Assembly (NCBI GenBank): GCA_021787475.1
Contig: JAJYLW010000007.1
Location: 1-64,000, forward strand
DNA length: 64,000 nt
DNA from: Actinomycetes bacterium
GTDB taxonomy: Bacteria > Actinomycetota > Thermoleophilia > BMS3ABIN01
Reading direction: 5' to 3'
Shown: positions 48,171 to 56,566 of the stretch, in pieces
Layout of the letters: each line of letters starts with the position of its first letter
How positions within the stretch are numbered: position 1 is the first letter of the stretch
Made by a program: the position numbers and the translations under genes
The notes under the pieces: generated by a model
Databases searched by the model: none
Told to the model about the DNA's origin: nothing
The model's input: only the letters and a program-made list of their open reading frames with translations

Positions 48171-48307
48171 GATAATGTAATAAATCGGGGGAATAAAGCC
48201 CCCGATTCGGTTACAATATGATCATCCAAACTGCCTGCCGCCATTATGCGGGAAACAGGCGCGACAAACGGGGAGCGGTGAGCGGCTTGAGCCCAGATCA
48301 GGTAAAT

Positions 48308-48979
48308 ATGCAGACGCTTGAAGAAAAGGAAGCCAGGAGCATCGAGGTCTTGGCCGATGCCCTGAAACGTTTTGAAGGCAGGGTTGCGACAACTTTTACC
48401 GGCGGCAAGGACTCGCTTACCGTGTTGCACCTGCTGAAGCGCATTGGCGGCGGCAAAGTGCCCGTGCCGGTGCTTAACCTTGACACCACCGTCAAGTTCA
48501 AGGAAGCGCTGGAGTTTCGCGACCGGATTGCGCGCGAGTGGGCTCTTGACCTGATCATTGCCACAAATCACGAAGGGCTAAAAAGAATCAAAATCGCCGT
48601 TGACCATGAGCAGTGCTGCCTGGTGATGAAGGCCCAGGCCATCGATGCGGCGGTCGAGGAGAACGGCTGGCAGGCGCTTATCACCGGCGTCCGTTGGGAC
48701 GAGCAGCCTGCCAGGGCGAACGAGGAATACTTCTCCAACCGCCCCGGACATATGCGCGTGCAGCCAATCCTTCATTTTAGCGAGCTGGATATCTGGGATT
48801 ATATTGGCAAATACGAGCTGCCTTACTGCTCGCTTTATGATCAGGGATACCGCAGCCTTGGCTGCCAGCCATGCACTGTAAAGAGCACCCGCCCCCGGGG
48901 CGACGGTCCCGAGCGCGAGGGCCGCGCCCAGGAAAAGGAGCAAATCATGGCCCAACTGCGCGACCTCGGCTATTTCTAA
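48308..48979 (+). CDS. PAPS reductase / CysD-like (PP-loop) family protein
   Basis: This adenine nucleotide alpha-hydrolase protein (223 residues from ATG 48308) has the PP-loop TFTGGKDSLTVLHLL, LNLDTTVKFKEALEFRD, ITGVRWDEQPARANEEYF, FSELDIWDYIGKYELPYCSLYDQGY and GCQPCTVKSTRPR. It lies between CysH (APS/PAPS reductase) and CysD (ATP sulfurylase small subunit); the Cys pair of assimilatory reductases is only partly present, so the exact reaction is open. Two upstream in-frame starts exist (48218, 48278); 48308 fits the family start (MQTLEEKEARS) and has AGGT before it. No other sulfate-assimilation genes adjoin. Confidence 0.8.
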   Translation: MQTLEEKEARSIEVLADALKRFEGRVATTFTGGKDSLTVLHLLKRIGGGKVPVPVLNLDTTVKFKEALEFRDRIAREWALDLIIATNHEGLKRIKIAVDHEQCCLVMKAQAIDAAVEENGWQALITGVRWDEQPARANEEYFSNRPGHMRVQPILHFSELDIWDYIGKYELPYCSLYDQGYRSLGCQPCTVKSTRPRGDGPEREGRAQEKEQIMAQLRDLGYF

Positions 48980-49058
48980 GCCGGGGTTGGCAACCGAGAA
49001 CGCTATGTGAGCTCCCTCTTTCCCCCGCTTCTGGTTCCGGATTTAATCTGACCGCGAG

Positions 49059-49625
49059 GTGTATGCCGAGATCAAGTTATTAATCGTCCCCCTTGGCGAG
49101 GTCGAACCGAATCTGCCGGCGCAGCTGGCCGATTCACTGACGCAGATTGGCTTGGAAGCAAGCGTGGGAAAGCCGCTTCCCCTGCCAGGTGCTGCCTGGA
49201 CCAGGCACAGGCGCCAGCACCACTCGGGAAAAGTGCTCACCGTCCTGGCAAATCCGGCGGGCACACCCCCCGGATCCCGTCCGGTGATTCTCGGGGTCAC
49301 GAACGCCGACCTTTTCACTCCCGGCCTGAACTTCGTCTTCGGCGTTGCCGATCCCAAAGAACGCGTGGCCGTGATTTCGCTGGCCAGGCTGGGCGGCCGC
49401 ACCGGCGCCTCCGGCCGCGAGAGCCTGCTGCCGGAGCGGGCGCTCAAGGAGGCCGTTCACGAGTTGGGCCACGTTTTCGGCCTTGCCCACTGTGGCAACC
49501 CGGCCTGCATCATGCATTTTTCCAACTCTGTCATGGACACCGACCGCAAAGGCCCCGGTTTTTGCCTGGACTGCCTGGCCAGCCTATCTTCCTCAGGCAG
49601 CGGTTTCGCACGGGCCGCTCAGTAA
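49059..49625 (+). CDS. Archaemetzincin-family zinc metalloprotease
   Basis: The 188-residue soluble protein has HELGHVFGLAHCGNPACIMHF, matching the archaemetzincin motif HExxHxxGxxHCxxxxCxM, followed by GFCLDC. The three His bind catalytic zinc and the four Cys a structural zinc. ILGVTNADLFTPGLNFVFGVAD upstream of the site is also conserved. These are aminopeptidase-like or uncharacterised proteases, frequent in archaea and patchy in bacteria. No signal peptide, so cytoplasmic. Start GTG 49059 (an ATG lies out of frame four bases on). Convergent with korB, the two stops overlapping by 7 bases. Confidence 0.93.
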   Translation: MYAEIKLLIVPLGEVEPNLPAQLADSLTQIGLEASVGKPLPLPGAAWTRHRRQHHSGKVLTVLANPAGTPPGSRPVILGVTNADLFTPGLNFVFGVADPKERVAVISLARLGGRTGASGRESLLPERALKEAVHELGHVFGLAHCGNPACIMHFSNSVMDTDRKGPGFCLDCLASLSSSGSGFARAAQ

Positions 49626-50470
49626 AATTCGCCTATTTCTTTCTCTGGCTCGCTGATAGGGGAAGTCTGGCGCACGAGGGGCTCCTTGCCGGCAATGACC
49701 GGGATTTCATCCTCCAGCAGCGGCCGCTCGCGTTTATAGATAACGCCGGTGGGAATTTTCTCCTGCTGCAGCGCCAGCCGGAAGGCGGCCTCGCGGTCGG
49801 CGGCATCATGTTCCGGCCCGACATTGTAGACGCGGTCGTGATACCAACGGTAGGTGTTTAGCTTGTTGAATGTAACGCACGGCTGCAGGATGTCAACAAG
49901 GGCGAAGCCGCGGTGCCGCATGGCGGCGGTCATCATCCCGGCAAGGAAGCGCGTGTCTCCGGCATAGGCGCGGGCGGCAAAGCTGGCGTCCATGGCCACC
50001 GCCAGCGCCACCGGGTTGAGCGGCTCCAGCAACACGCCGAAGGGCTGGACCTTGGTGACCATCCCTGCCTGCGAGGTTGGAGAAGCCTGGCCCTTGGTAA
50101 GGCCGTAGATCTGGTTGTCGTGGACGAACAGTTTGACATTTACATTCCGGCGCATGGCGTGGAGAAAGTGGTTGCCGCCCTCGCCGTAACAGTCGCCGTC
50201 CCCGGCCACCGCCACTACAATCATGTTATGGTTTGCCAGCCGGATGGCGGTGGCCACCGGCAGCGGCCGGCCGTGGAGGCCGTTAAAGGTATTGCCGGCG
50301 GTGTAATGCGGCAGCTTGCTGGCCTGGCCGATGCCGGAGACCAGCGTTATTTGGTGAGACTTCAGGTCCAGGCCGGTCATGGCGGCCTTGAACGCCTTGA
50401 GGATATTGAAGTTGCCGCAGCCGGGGCACCATGACGGTTCCTGGCCGCTGAACTCTTCCGGCTCAGTCAA
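49619..50470 (-). CDS. korB: 2-oxoacid:ferredoxin oxidoreductase beta subunit (KorB/VorB-like)
   Basis: With the alpha/gamma partner this enzyme oxidatively decarboxylates a 2-oxoacid (probably 2-oxoglutarate or similar) to acyl-CoA, reducing ferredoxin. The 283-residue thiamine-diphosphate subunit has SWCPGCGNFNIL, HGRPLPVATAIRLAN, GDGDCYGEGGNHFLHAMRRN (TPP/Mg motif GDGD), and NQIYGLTKGQASPTS. Cys near the N-terminus probably help bind an Fe-S cluster. Start TTG 50470 overlaps the korA stop by 8 bases (ATTGACTGA). Substrate identity cannot be fixed by eye. Confidence 0.9.
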   Translation of the reverse strand: MTEPEEFSGQEPSWCPGCGNFNILKAFKAAMTGLDLKSHQITLVSGIGQASKLPHYTAGNTFNGLHGRPLPVATAIRLANHNMIVVAVAGDGDCYGEGGNHFLHAMRRNVNVKLFVHDNQIYGLTKGQASPTSQAGMVTKVQPFGVLLEPLNPVALAVAMDASFAARAYAGDTRFLAGMMTAAMRHRGFALVDILQPCVTFNKLNTYRWYHDRVYNVGPEHDAADREAAFRLALQQEKIPTGVIYKRERPLLEDEIPVIAGKEPLVRQTSPISEPEKEIGEFY

Positions 50471-52187
50471 TCAGGGCCTCGACTTTCTCCACCAGCTCAT
50501 CAAGCAGAAACGGGCGGCCGTCGAATTTGTTGATCGCGTCTCTGAATTGATATCCAGTCTGCTCACGGAGCAGGCGGGCGAACTGGGAGGTCGCGTTGTT
50601 CTCGATGCAGATCGTGTGGCTGGCCTCCCGGAGCAGCTTCAGGTAATCAAATTTATCGGTTCCCGCCCAGGGCCAGACCTCGCTCCAGTGCAGCATTGCC
50701 AGGCTGCGCTTTTGCCCGAGCACATCGACGGCTTCCCTGATGACGCCGTAGGTCGAGCCCCAGCCGGCCAGCACAATCTCCGGCTCGGTGGCGCCGTACA
50801 GGAGCGGCGGCTCCATCTCCGCCTTCAGCAGCGGCATTTTTTTCAGCAGCCGCTTCTCCACCATCCTTGTTCTGGTGCCGGCGTCTTCGATGATATGACC
50901 ATCTTCGTCGTGCTCGTCACTGTCGGTAACGACCAGGTGCGGCGAGGCGCCCGGCTCGGCCAGCGGCGAAACGCCGGTCTCTGTGAACGCGTGCCGCTTG
51001 TAATCCTTTATCTCTTCCAGATCGCCGGCACGGAGCCGGTAGTCTGTGTAATGCAGCCGGGAGACGTCAAAGCCGGCAGAGGTCCACTCACTGTCGTTCA
51101 GATATGTATCGGAGAGGATCAGCGACGGCACCTGGTATTTTTCCGCCAGGTCAAAAGCCTTGTTGACAAGATAAAAGGCCTGCTCCGGACTGCCGGGGGC
51201 CATCACCACGCGCGGAAACTCGCCGTGGCCGGCATTTAACGTAAACAGCAGGTCGCCCTGCTCGGTCCGGGTGGGAAGCCCGGTAGCCGGCGCCGGCCGC
51301 TGGCCGACAAAAATGACGACCGGCGTCTCGGTCATTCCCGCCAGCGACAGGCCTTCCACCATCAGGGCAAAACCGCCGCCGGCAGTGCCAGTCATGGCGC
51401 GCACGCCGGCGAAGGAGGCGCCGATTGCCATATTGATTGCGGCGATCTCATCCTCAGCCTGCTCAACCACAAGGCTGTGCCTCCTGCTTTTGGCGGCCAT
51501 ATAATTGAGCACCGCTGTAGAGGGGGTCATCGGGTAGGCCGAATAAAAGCGGCAGCCGCTTAACAGCGCCCCCAGGCCCACCGCCGACGCGCCGTCGATC
51601 AGCATCCGGCGGGTGCCGGTTTGCTGTGCCGGTATCATAAAAGAGCAAGCCGGGCAGTTTTCCCGGGCAAACTGATGGCCGCCGCGGGCGGCGGCAACAT
51701 TCTTGTCAACCATTTCATCGCCCTTACGCCGGAACTTCTCTGACAGAAGTTCTGCCAGCAGGGCGATGTCCATTTCGAGCATGCCGGTAACGGCGCCGGC
51801 GGCGGCCGCGTTCTCCATCAGCCTGCTGCCAGCGGCGGCCTCCGCGATCCGGCGCGAAGGCACATCCAGGAAAGCGGGTCCGTCATATTTTTGGCCGACA
51901 GCTTCGGCGTCGTAAACAACAATCCCGCCCGCAGTCAAATCGCCGCGATGGATGTCCACGGTGTTCTGGTCAAGCGCAACCAGAATATCAACCTTGGTTC
52001 TGGAGGAGAAAACCGGCCGGTCGGCAAAACGGATCTGATTGAAGTTGTGGCCGCCGCGAATGCGGGACATGTAATCCTGGTGGGTAAAAACGTGGCAGCC
52101 CGAGCGGACCAGCGTTTTTGCCAGGGCGGCGCTGACCGTCTGGATGCCTTGCCCGGCCTGCCCGCCGATTCTGATCGAATAGTCCAT
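50463..52187 (-). CDS. korA: 2-oxoacid:ferredoxin oxidoreductase, fused gamma-alpha subunit (KorA-like)
   Basis: The 574-residue protein fuses a gamma domain (MDYSIRIGGQAGQGIQTVSA, CHVFTHQDYMSRIRGGHNF) at residues 1-185 to an alpha domain (CRFYSAYPMTPSTAVLNYMA, VVEQAEDEIAAINMAIGASFAG, RAMTGTAGGGFALM) with C-terminal EPEIVLAGWGSTYGVI. This gamma-alpha layout is typical of KorA/VorA-type enzymes. The ATG at 52187 gives the usual MxYxIRIGGxAGQG start; a further ATG at 52223 is possible. korB follows with overlapping stop/start. Anaerobic carbon metabolism is implied. Confidence 0.92.
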   Translation of the reverse strand: MDYSIRIGGQAGQGIQTVSAALAKTLVRSGCHVFTHQDYMSRIRGGHNFNQIRFADRPVFSSRTKVDILVALDQNTVDIHRGDLTAGGIVVYDAEAVGQKYDGPAFLDVPSRRIAEAAAGSRLMENAAAAGAVTGMLEMDIALLAELLSEKFRRKGDEMVDKNVAAARGGHQFARENCPACSFMIPAQQTGTRRMLIDGASAVGLGALLSGCRFYSAYPMTPSTAVLNYMAAKSRRHSLVVEQAEDEIAAINMAIGASFAGVRAMTGTAGGGFALMVEGLSLAGMTETPVVIFVGQRPAPATGLPTRTEQGDLLFTLNAGHGEFPRVVMAPGSPEQAFYLVNKAFDLAEKYQVPSLILSDTYLNDSEWTSAGFDVSRLHYTDYRLRAGDLEEIKDYKRHAFTETGVSPLAEPGASPHLVVTDSDEHDEDGHIIEDAGTRTRMVEKRLLKKMPLLKAEMEPPLLYGATEPEIVLAGWGSTYGVIREAVDVLGQKRSLAMLHWSEVWPWAGTDKFDYLKLLREASHTICIENNATSQFARLLREQTGYQFRDAINKFDGRPFLLDELVEKVEALID

Positions 52188-52362
52188 GGCATTAATTTGC
52201 CGGATGCTAAGCCGGCTAAACATCCCCAGGGCTTGCCTCGACCTGCCTATGTCCGGCCGGCTCCGCGGCAAGCCCCTCGCATCATCATTTTTTCTGAATA
52301 TCATGAGTGAAGAGGATGTCAGTCTCCATTTTTCTGCCCGGGCGGCGCGGACGGGCAGAGAC

Positions 52363-52917
52363 TCAACCAAACAGCTCGCTGTATTTAAACAGCGGCTCCA
52401 GCTCAAGCCCGCAGGCGCGGCTGATTTCTTCGGCGCCGCCTTCCTCGCGGTCGACCAGCGCGTAGGCGGCGGCGGGCTCGAGGCCCTCGCTAAGGCAGCT
52501 ATTGGCGGCCTCGATGATGGAGCCGCCGCTGGTGACGACATCGTCCACAATGGCAACTTTCGTCCCGGCAATCAAAGAACCCTCGATCTTTTTGCCGGTC
52601 CCATGCTGTTTTTGTTCCTTCCTGACAATAAAGCCATTGATGGGATAATCCAGCCGCAAGCTTGTCGCCACGACCCCGGCGACGAGGGGATCGGCGCCAA
52701 TGGCGAGGCCTCCGATGGCGGCAAGCGAGGCCTGCCGCATTTTCTCGATCAGCAGCTCCGAGGCGAGGGCCAGGCCTTCGGGGTCCAGGGTCACTCGCCG
52801 GCAATCGAAGTAGTGAGCGCTATGTTTGCCTGACGAAAGCACAAAATCTCCGGTCAGGTAGGCTTTTTCAAACAGCAAAGTCCGCAGCCGCAGGCGCATG
52901 GCTTTAGTATTTGGCAT
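52363..52917 (-). CDS. pyrE: Orotate phosphoribosyltransferase PyrE
   Basis: PyrE makes OMP from orotate and PRPP. The 184-residue protein has GDFVLSSGKHSAHYFDCRRVTL, GLAIGADPLVAG, RKEQKQHGTG and the PRPP loop VAIVDDVVTSGGSIIEA, all diagnostic. ATG at 52917 follows GTGGGG; another in-frame ATG (52899) starts nearer the conserved LLFEKAYLTGDF. Upstream of korA on the same strand with a 175-base gap; other pyr genes are not in the window. Confidence 0.95.
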   Translation of the reverse strand: MPNTKAMRLRLRTLLFEKAYLTGDFVLSSGKHSAHYFDCRRVTLDPEGLALASELLIEKMRQASLAAIGGLAIGADPLVAGVVATSLRLDYPINGFIVRKEQKQHGTGKKIEGSLIAGTKVAIVDDVVTSGGSIIEAANSCLSEGLEPAAAYALVDREEGGAEEISRACGLELEPLFKYSELFG

Positions 52918-53047
52918 GAAAACCCCACATATTTTTAACTTCAAAGTTATCCCGCCCGGCCAAGTTTATCAGTTTTACAACCGCCGGGGCCGGGCAGGAA
53001 ATTGGCCAGGTGCTGAGAATTATTTCCCAAACCATCGGAGGCTGAAA

Positions 53048-53224
53048 ATGAAAACCGACCGCGCCACCATCGTTGCCGCAGTTCAGATTATCTTTGGCGT
53101 CATTATTTTCACCAGCGCCTGGTGGCTCACCAGCGACCAACGCGTTACCGCCCTCTACATCTTTGGCTTTGTCACCGTGCTGCTGGGAATTGCGACTTTC
53201 GGGCTGTTGACCGGGAAGAAATAA
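53048..53224 (+). CDS. Small membrane protein, two TM helices
   Basis: 58 residues: a short charged start MKTDRAT, helix 1 IVAAVQIIFGVIIFTSAWWL, a tight turn TSDQRV, and helix 2 TALYIFGFVTVLLGIATFGLL. GGAGG lies six bases before the ATG. No family recognised. It ends two bases before the convergent DUF1848 gene. Confidence 0.7.
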   Translation: MKTDRATIVAAVQIIFGVIIFTSAWWLTSDQRVTALYIFGFVTVLLGIATFGLLTGKK

Positions 53225-53226
53225 CT

Positions 53227-54105
53227 TCAGTTGGCGTAGCAGTAGACGCAATGTCCGCCCGAGCAGCGCTGCGCGTAACTGCCAATATCAATGCTGCTGG
53301 TGCAGCCGCATTCGGTGCGCTGCGACCGGTCCTTTGCCGAAGAGGCGGCCGCGCCGCCGCCGCGGAGATTGTTGAGCAAATCGCCGTCAATGCAGTGGCC
53401 TTTGGCGATGCCCGGCGCCGCCAGCAGGGCGTCATTTGAACAGGTGGCCAGCCGGATACCCAGCCTCGCCGCCTCGCCTGCCATTGTTGCGGCGGCCTCC
53501 AGCTTCGCGTCCGGGACCGGATCGACAAATTCAAATCCCTGCTTTTGCGCCCGCCTCCGGCTCTTGCTATACCAGTGGGCAAATGAGAAGGTGCAGCCGC
53601 TTATGCCGAGGCCTGCCACCGCCGCCCCCAGGCGGGCAAACATGGGCAAATTTGAGGCAAGCCCGCTTTTTTCCGGCCAGAAGAGCACCGGGTCGAAGCG
53701 CCAATTTACCCGGCCGGCGCCAAATTCATTGACCAGTTTTTCCATCTGCGATATCGTTTCATGCCAGGCGGGAATGGCCGGCTCCCAGAAGGAATTTCCC
53801 AGACCGGTGATGGTGAAATGAAAGAAGGGGTTCAAATCGTGAAGCCGGCGGAGCAGCCGTGGCCGTTTCAGCAGCGCCCCGTAATCCTTGGACCAGAGCA
53901 CCAGCGAATGCACCGCTTCGGCCGCGAGACTTACCGACCGGACGCCGCTCCGGGGGGCCCTGAAAACTACCTCGCCGGCGACCAGTTTTTCTTCCAGCCA
54001 ATGGGGATAACAGCGCGGAATATCGGTGCGGCGCGAGCAGCTGATCACCGGGGTGGCAAGCATCGAATTCGGGCCGGTTTGTTTGACTGAGGTGTTTTTT
54101 TTCAT
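53227..54105 (-). CDS. DUF1848 family protein with C-terminal Cys cluster
   Basis: The 292-residue protein opens with PVISCSRRTDIPRCYPHWL, the DUF1848 signature (SxRTDIPxxY). FRAPRSGVRSVSL and the FTITGLGN segment follow. The end is Cys-rich: ECGCTSSIDIGSY, then CSGGHCVYCYAN. DUF1848 proteins have a TIM-barrel-like fold with a C-terminal cluster of Cys, likely an Fe-S or zinc site; biochemical role unknown. ATG 54105. It is divergent from the sqdB group, separated by about 190 bases. Confidence 0.87.
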   Translation of the reverse strand: MKKNTSVKQTGPNSMLATPVISCSRRTDIPRCYPHWLEEKLVAGEVVFRAPRSGVRSVSLAAEAVHSLVLWSKDYGALLKRPRLLRRLHDLNPFFHFTITGLGNSFWEPAIPAWHETISQMEKLVNEFGAGRVNWRFDPVLFWPEKSGLASNLPMFARLGAAVAGLGISGCTFSFAHWYSKSRRRAQKQGFEFVDPVPDAKLEAAATMAGEAARLGIRLATCSNDALLAAPGIAKGHCIDGDLLNNLRGGGAAASSAKDRSQRTECGCTSSIDIGSYAQRCSGGHCVYCYAN

Positions 54106-54298
54106 ATTAACTTATGAAAAACGGCCAGCGGAACTTAAATTTTTTTACATAGATTTTACAGGGCCGCGCTAAGTTATGTTTTAAGTTTTTTTGCGGGGAC
54201 GTTTGGCTGGGGGCGGCACGATCTTATTGGGGCCGAACGAATTTGAATGTTTGCGGGCCGGCACGGCGAAACTGTTAAGTACACAAGGAGGGTTTGCC

Positions 54299-55552
54299 AT
54301 CAGGATCATTATACTTGGCGGTGATGGTTTCTGCGGCTGGCCGACGGCGCTGCATCTGTCGGCGGCGGGGCATGCCGTTGCCATATTCGATAACTTCAGC
54401 CGCAGAAAGATTGACCGGGAACTGGGCGCAAGCTCGCTAACGCCAATAGCGCCGCTGGCCGGGCGCCTGGATGCCTGGAAGCGCCTGACCGGCAGGACCA
54501 TATCGTTTTATCCTGTTGACATTGCGCAGCAGTACGGAAAACTGGCGAGCCTGATCGGCGAACTGCGGCCAGATGCGATCGTCCACTTTGCCGAGCAGCG
54601 GGCAGCGCCCTATTCCATGAAGTCTGCTGCCACAAAACGGTATACGGTCAATAACAACACAAACGCGACCCATAACGTTCTCTGCGCGCTGGTGGACTGC
54701 GACGTGGACGCCCACCTGGTGCATCTGGGCACAATGGGGGTTTACGGTTACGGCTGGACCGGCTCCATGCCCGTTCCGGAAGGGTACGTCCAGGTGAAAC
54801 TGGCGGGCAGGGACAGTGAGCTGAAGCGGGAGATCCTTCATCCGGCCAACCCGGGCTCCGTATATCACATGACCAAGACGCTTGACCAGTTGATGTTCGC
54901 CTTCTATGCCCAGAATGACAATATCCGCATCACCGATCTGCATCAGGGAATTGTCTGGGGAACGCAGACTCCCCAGACAAGCCTCGATGAAATGCTGATC
55001 AACCGCTTCGACTACGACGGCGATTACGGCACGGTGCTGAACCGGTTCCTGATGCAGGCTGCCATCGGCCATGCCCTGACGCTGTACGGCAGCGGCGGTC
55101 AGACCCGGGCCTTCATTCATATCCGCGACACCGTCCGCTGCGTTGAACTGGCCATCCTCAACCCGCCGCGGCGGGGCGACAAACCAGCCATCTTTAACCA
55201 GGTCACGGAAACATACCGGCTCAAGGACCTGGCGGCGTTAATCGCCAGGCTGACCGGCGTCGCGATTGAGCGTCTGGCCAATCCCCGCCTGGAGGCGGCC
55301 GAGAATGAGCTTGTCGTTGACAACAGCAAATTCCTGGCTCTAGGGTTGAACCCGACAACGCTTTCCGAAGGGCTCCTGGCCGAGGTTCATGACGTGGCCA
55401 GAAAATATATGCGCCGTGTTGACAGATCAACAATCATGCCAACGTCATTGTGGCGCGCGACCCGGCCGGCTGCCGGCCGGGAGCCATCATCGCAGCCCGC
55501 TTCGCCGGAAACCGGGCGGGGGCAGCGGCGCCTGAAACCGGTACGCATCTGA
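54299..55552 (+). CDS. sqdB: UDP-sulfoquinovose synthase SqdB/SQD1
   Basis: This enzyme makes UDP-sulfoquinovose from UDP-glucose and sulfite. The protein (417 residues) has GGDGFCGWPTALHLSAAGH, RKIDRELGASSLTPIAPL, VHFAEQRAAPYSM, TMGVYGYG and Tyr-Lys in SVYHMTKTLDQLMF, closely matching the SQD1/SqdB/Agl3 signature within the short-chain epimerase superfamily. Reading begins at RIIILGG, preceded by AAGGAGGG, but the codon at the expected start (54299-54301) is ATC; no ATG/GTG/TTG lies close by in frame. Either ATC is used, the base is wrong, or a start at 54191 adds 36 residues. A GT2 gene follows after 3 bases. Confidence 0.87.
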   Translation: MRIIILGGDGFCGWPTALHLSAAGHAVAIFDNFSRRKIDRELGASSLTPIAPLAGRLDAWKRLTGRTISFYPVDIAQQYGKLASLIGELRPDAIVHFAEQRAAPYSMKSAATKRYTVNNNTNATHNVLCALVDCDVDAHLVHLGTMGVYGYGWTGSMPVPEGYVQVKLAGRDSELKREILHPANPGSVYHMTKTLDQLMFAFYAQNDNIRITDLHQGIVWGTQTPQTSLDEMLINRFDYDGDYGTVLNRFLMQAAIGHALTLYGSGGQTRAFIHIRDTVRCVELAILNPPRRGDKPAIFNQVTETYRLKDLAALIARLTGVAIERLANPRLEAAENELVVDNSKFLALGLNPTTLSEGLLAEVHDVARKYMRRVDRSTIMPTSLWRATRPAAGREPSSQPASPETGRGQRRLKPVRI

Positions 55553-55555
55553 CCG

Positions 55556-56533
55556 ATGAAGCTGGTAATCATGATTCCCTGCCTGAACGAAGAGGCAACG
55601 CTGTCGCTTGTCATCAGCGGGATCCCAAAGCAGATTGCCGGCGTCGATGAAATTGACATCCTTGTCATCGACGATGGCTCAACCGACAGGACGGTGGCGG
55701 TCGCCAGAAAGCTGGGCGTCCGGCATTTCATCCGCCATGCGAAAAACCGCGGCCTGGCGCTGTCGCTGCGCGATGGCATTCGCGGCGCCCTCGACCTGGG
55801 GGCCGATATTCTGGTGCTGACCGACGGCGACAACCAGTATCCGCAGGAGCGGATACCGGATCTGATTCGCCCGATTCTTGCCGGCAGCGCCGATACCGTC
55901 ATTGCCGACCGCCAGGTAAGCACCATCGAGCACTTCAGCCCGATGAAGAAGTTCCTGCAGAGATTCGGCACCGGCGCTCTCAATCTTGCGGCCGGCATCA
56001 GCATTCCCGACGGCGCCAGCGGTTTTCGCGCTTATTCGAGGGAAGCGGCGGCAAAGCTGAACCTGATCGGCCGGTTCAATTTTGCCATGGAGACAACCTT
56101 GCAGGCCGCCCACAAACGCTTGAAGATCATGACGATTCCGATCAAAACCAACCCGAAGACGAGGGAGTCGCGGCTGTTTAAATCTTCCGGGGAGCATGTG
56201 CGCAAGTCAGCCGCCGCCTTGATCAACGCCTTCATCATGTACAAGCCGTTGATGCTGTTTATGACTGTTGGCGTTATGCTGCTTGCCGCCGGCCTCGTGC
56301 CTTTCGCGCACTACCTCTATCTTTCGTTGACTTCCCCCTCTTATTTTGGCTCGGATCATTCCCAGTCGCTGATTGCCGCCAGCGCGCTGCTGACCGGCTC
56401 ATTTATTTCATTTATCCTGGGTGTTGTCGCCAATCTGATTCGCATCAACCGCGTGCTGATGGAGGACATCCTGGAAGAGCTTCACCGCGGCCGGCCCGGG
56501 GGATTTGTGGAAACAGTCGAGGATGATCGGTAG
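55556..56533 (+). CDS. Family 2 glycosyltransferase with C-terminal membrane segment (dolichyl/polyprenyl-phosphate sugar synthase-like)
   Basis: The 325-residue protein starts MKLVIMIPCLNEEATLSLVI, with DDGSTDRT, NRGLALSLRDGI and DGDNQYPQERIPDLI, the DPM1-like GT-A nucleotide/metal motifs. GASGFRAYSREAA and ETTLQAAHKRLKI follow. The last 100 residues have two TM helices (KPLMLFMTVGVMLLAAGLV and ASALLTGSFISFILGVVANL). It likely loads a sugar onto a polyprenyl-phosphate carrier on the cytoplasmic face. Three bases after sqdB, so co-transcribed; a sulfoquinovose donor is possible but unproven. Confidence 0.85.
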   Translation: MKLVIMIPCLNEEATLSLVISGIPKQIAGVDEIDILVIDDGSTDRTVAVARKLGVRHFIRHAKNRGLALSLRDGIRGALDLGADILVLTDGDNQYPQERIPDLIRPILAGSADTVIADRQVSTIEHFSPMKKFLQRFGTGALNLAAGISIPDGASGFRAYSREAAAKLNLIGRFNFAMETTLQAAHKRLKIMTIPIKTNPKTRESRLFKSSGEHVRKSAAALINAFIMYKPLMLFMTVGVMLLAAGLVPFAHYLYLSLTSPSYFGSDHSQSLIAASALLTGSFISFILGVVANLIRINRVLMEDILEELHRGRPGGFVETVEDDR

Positions 56534-56566
56534 CGGCGTGCAACCGGTCCGGACGGTCCAGCAGTA

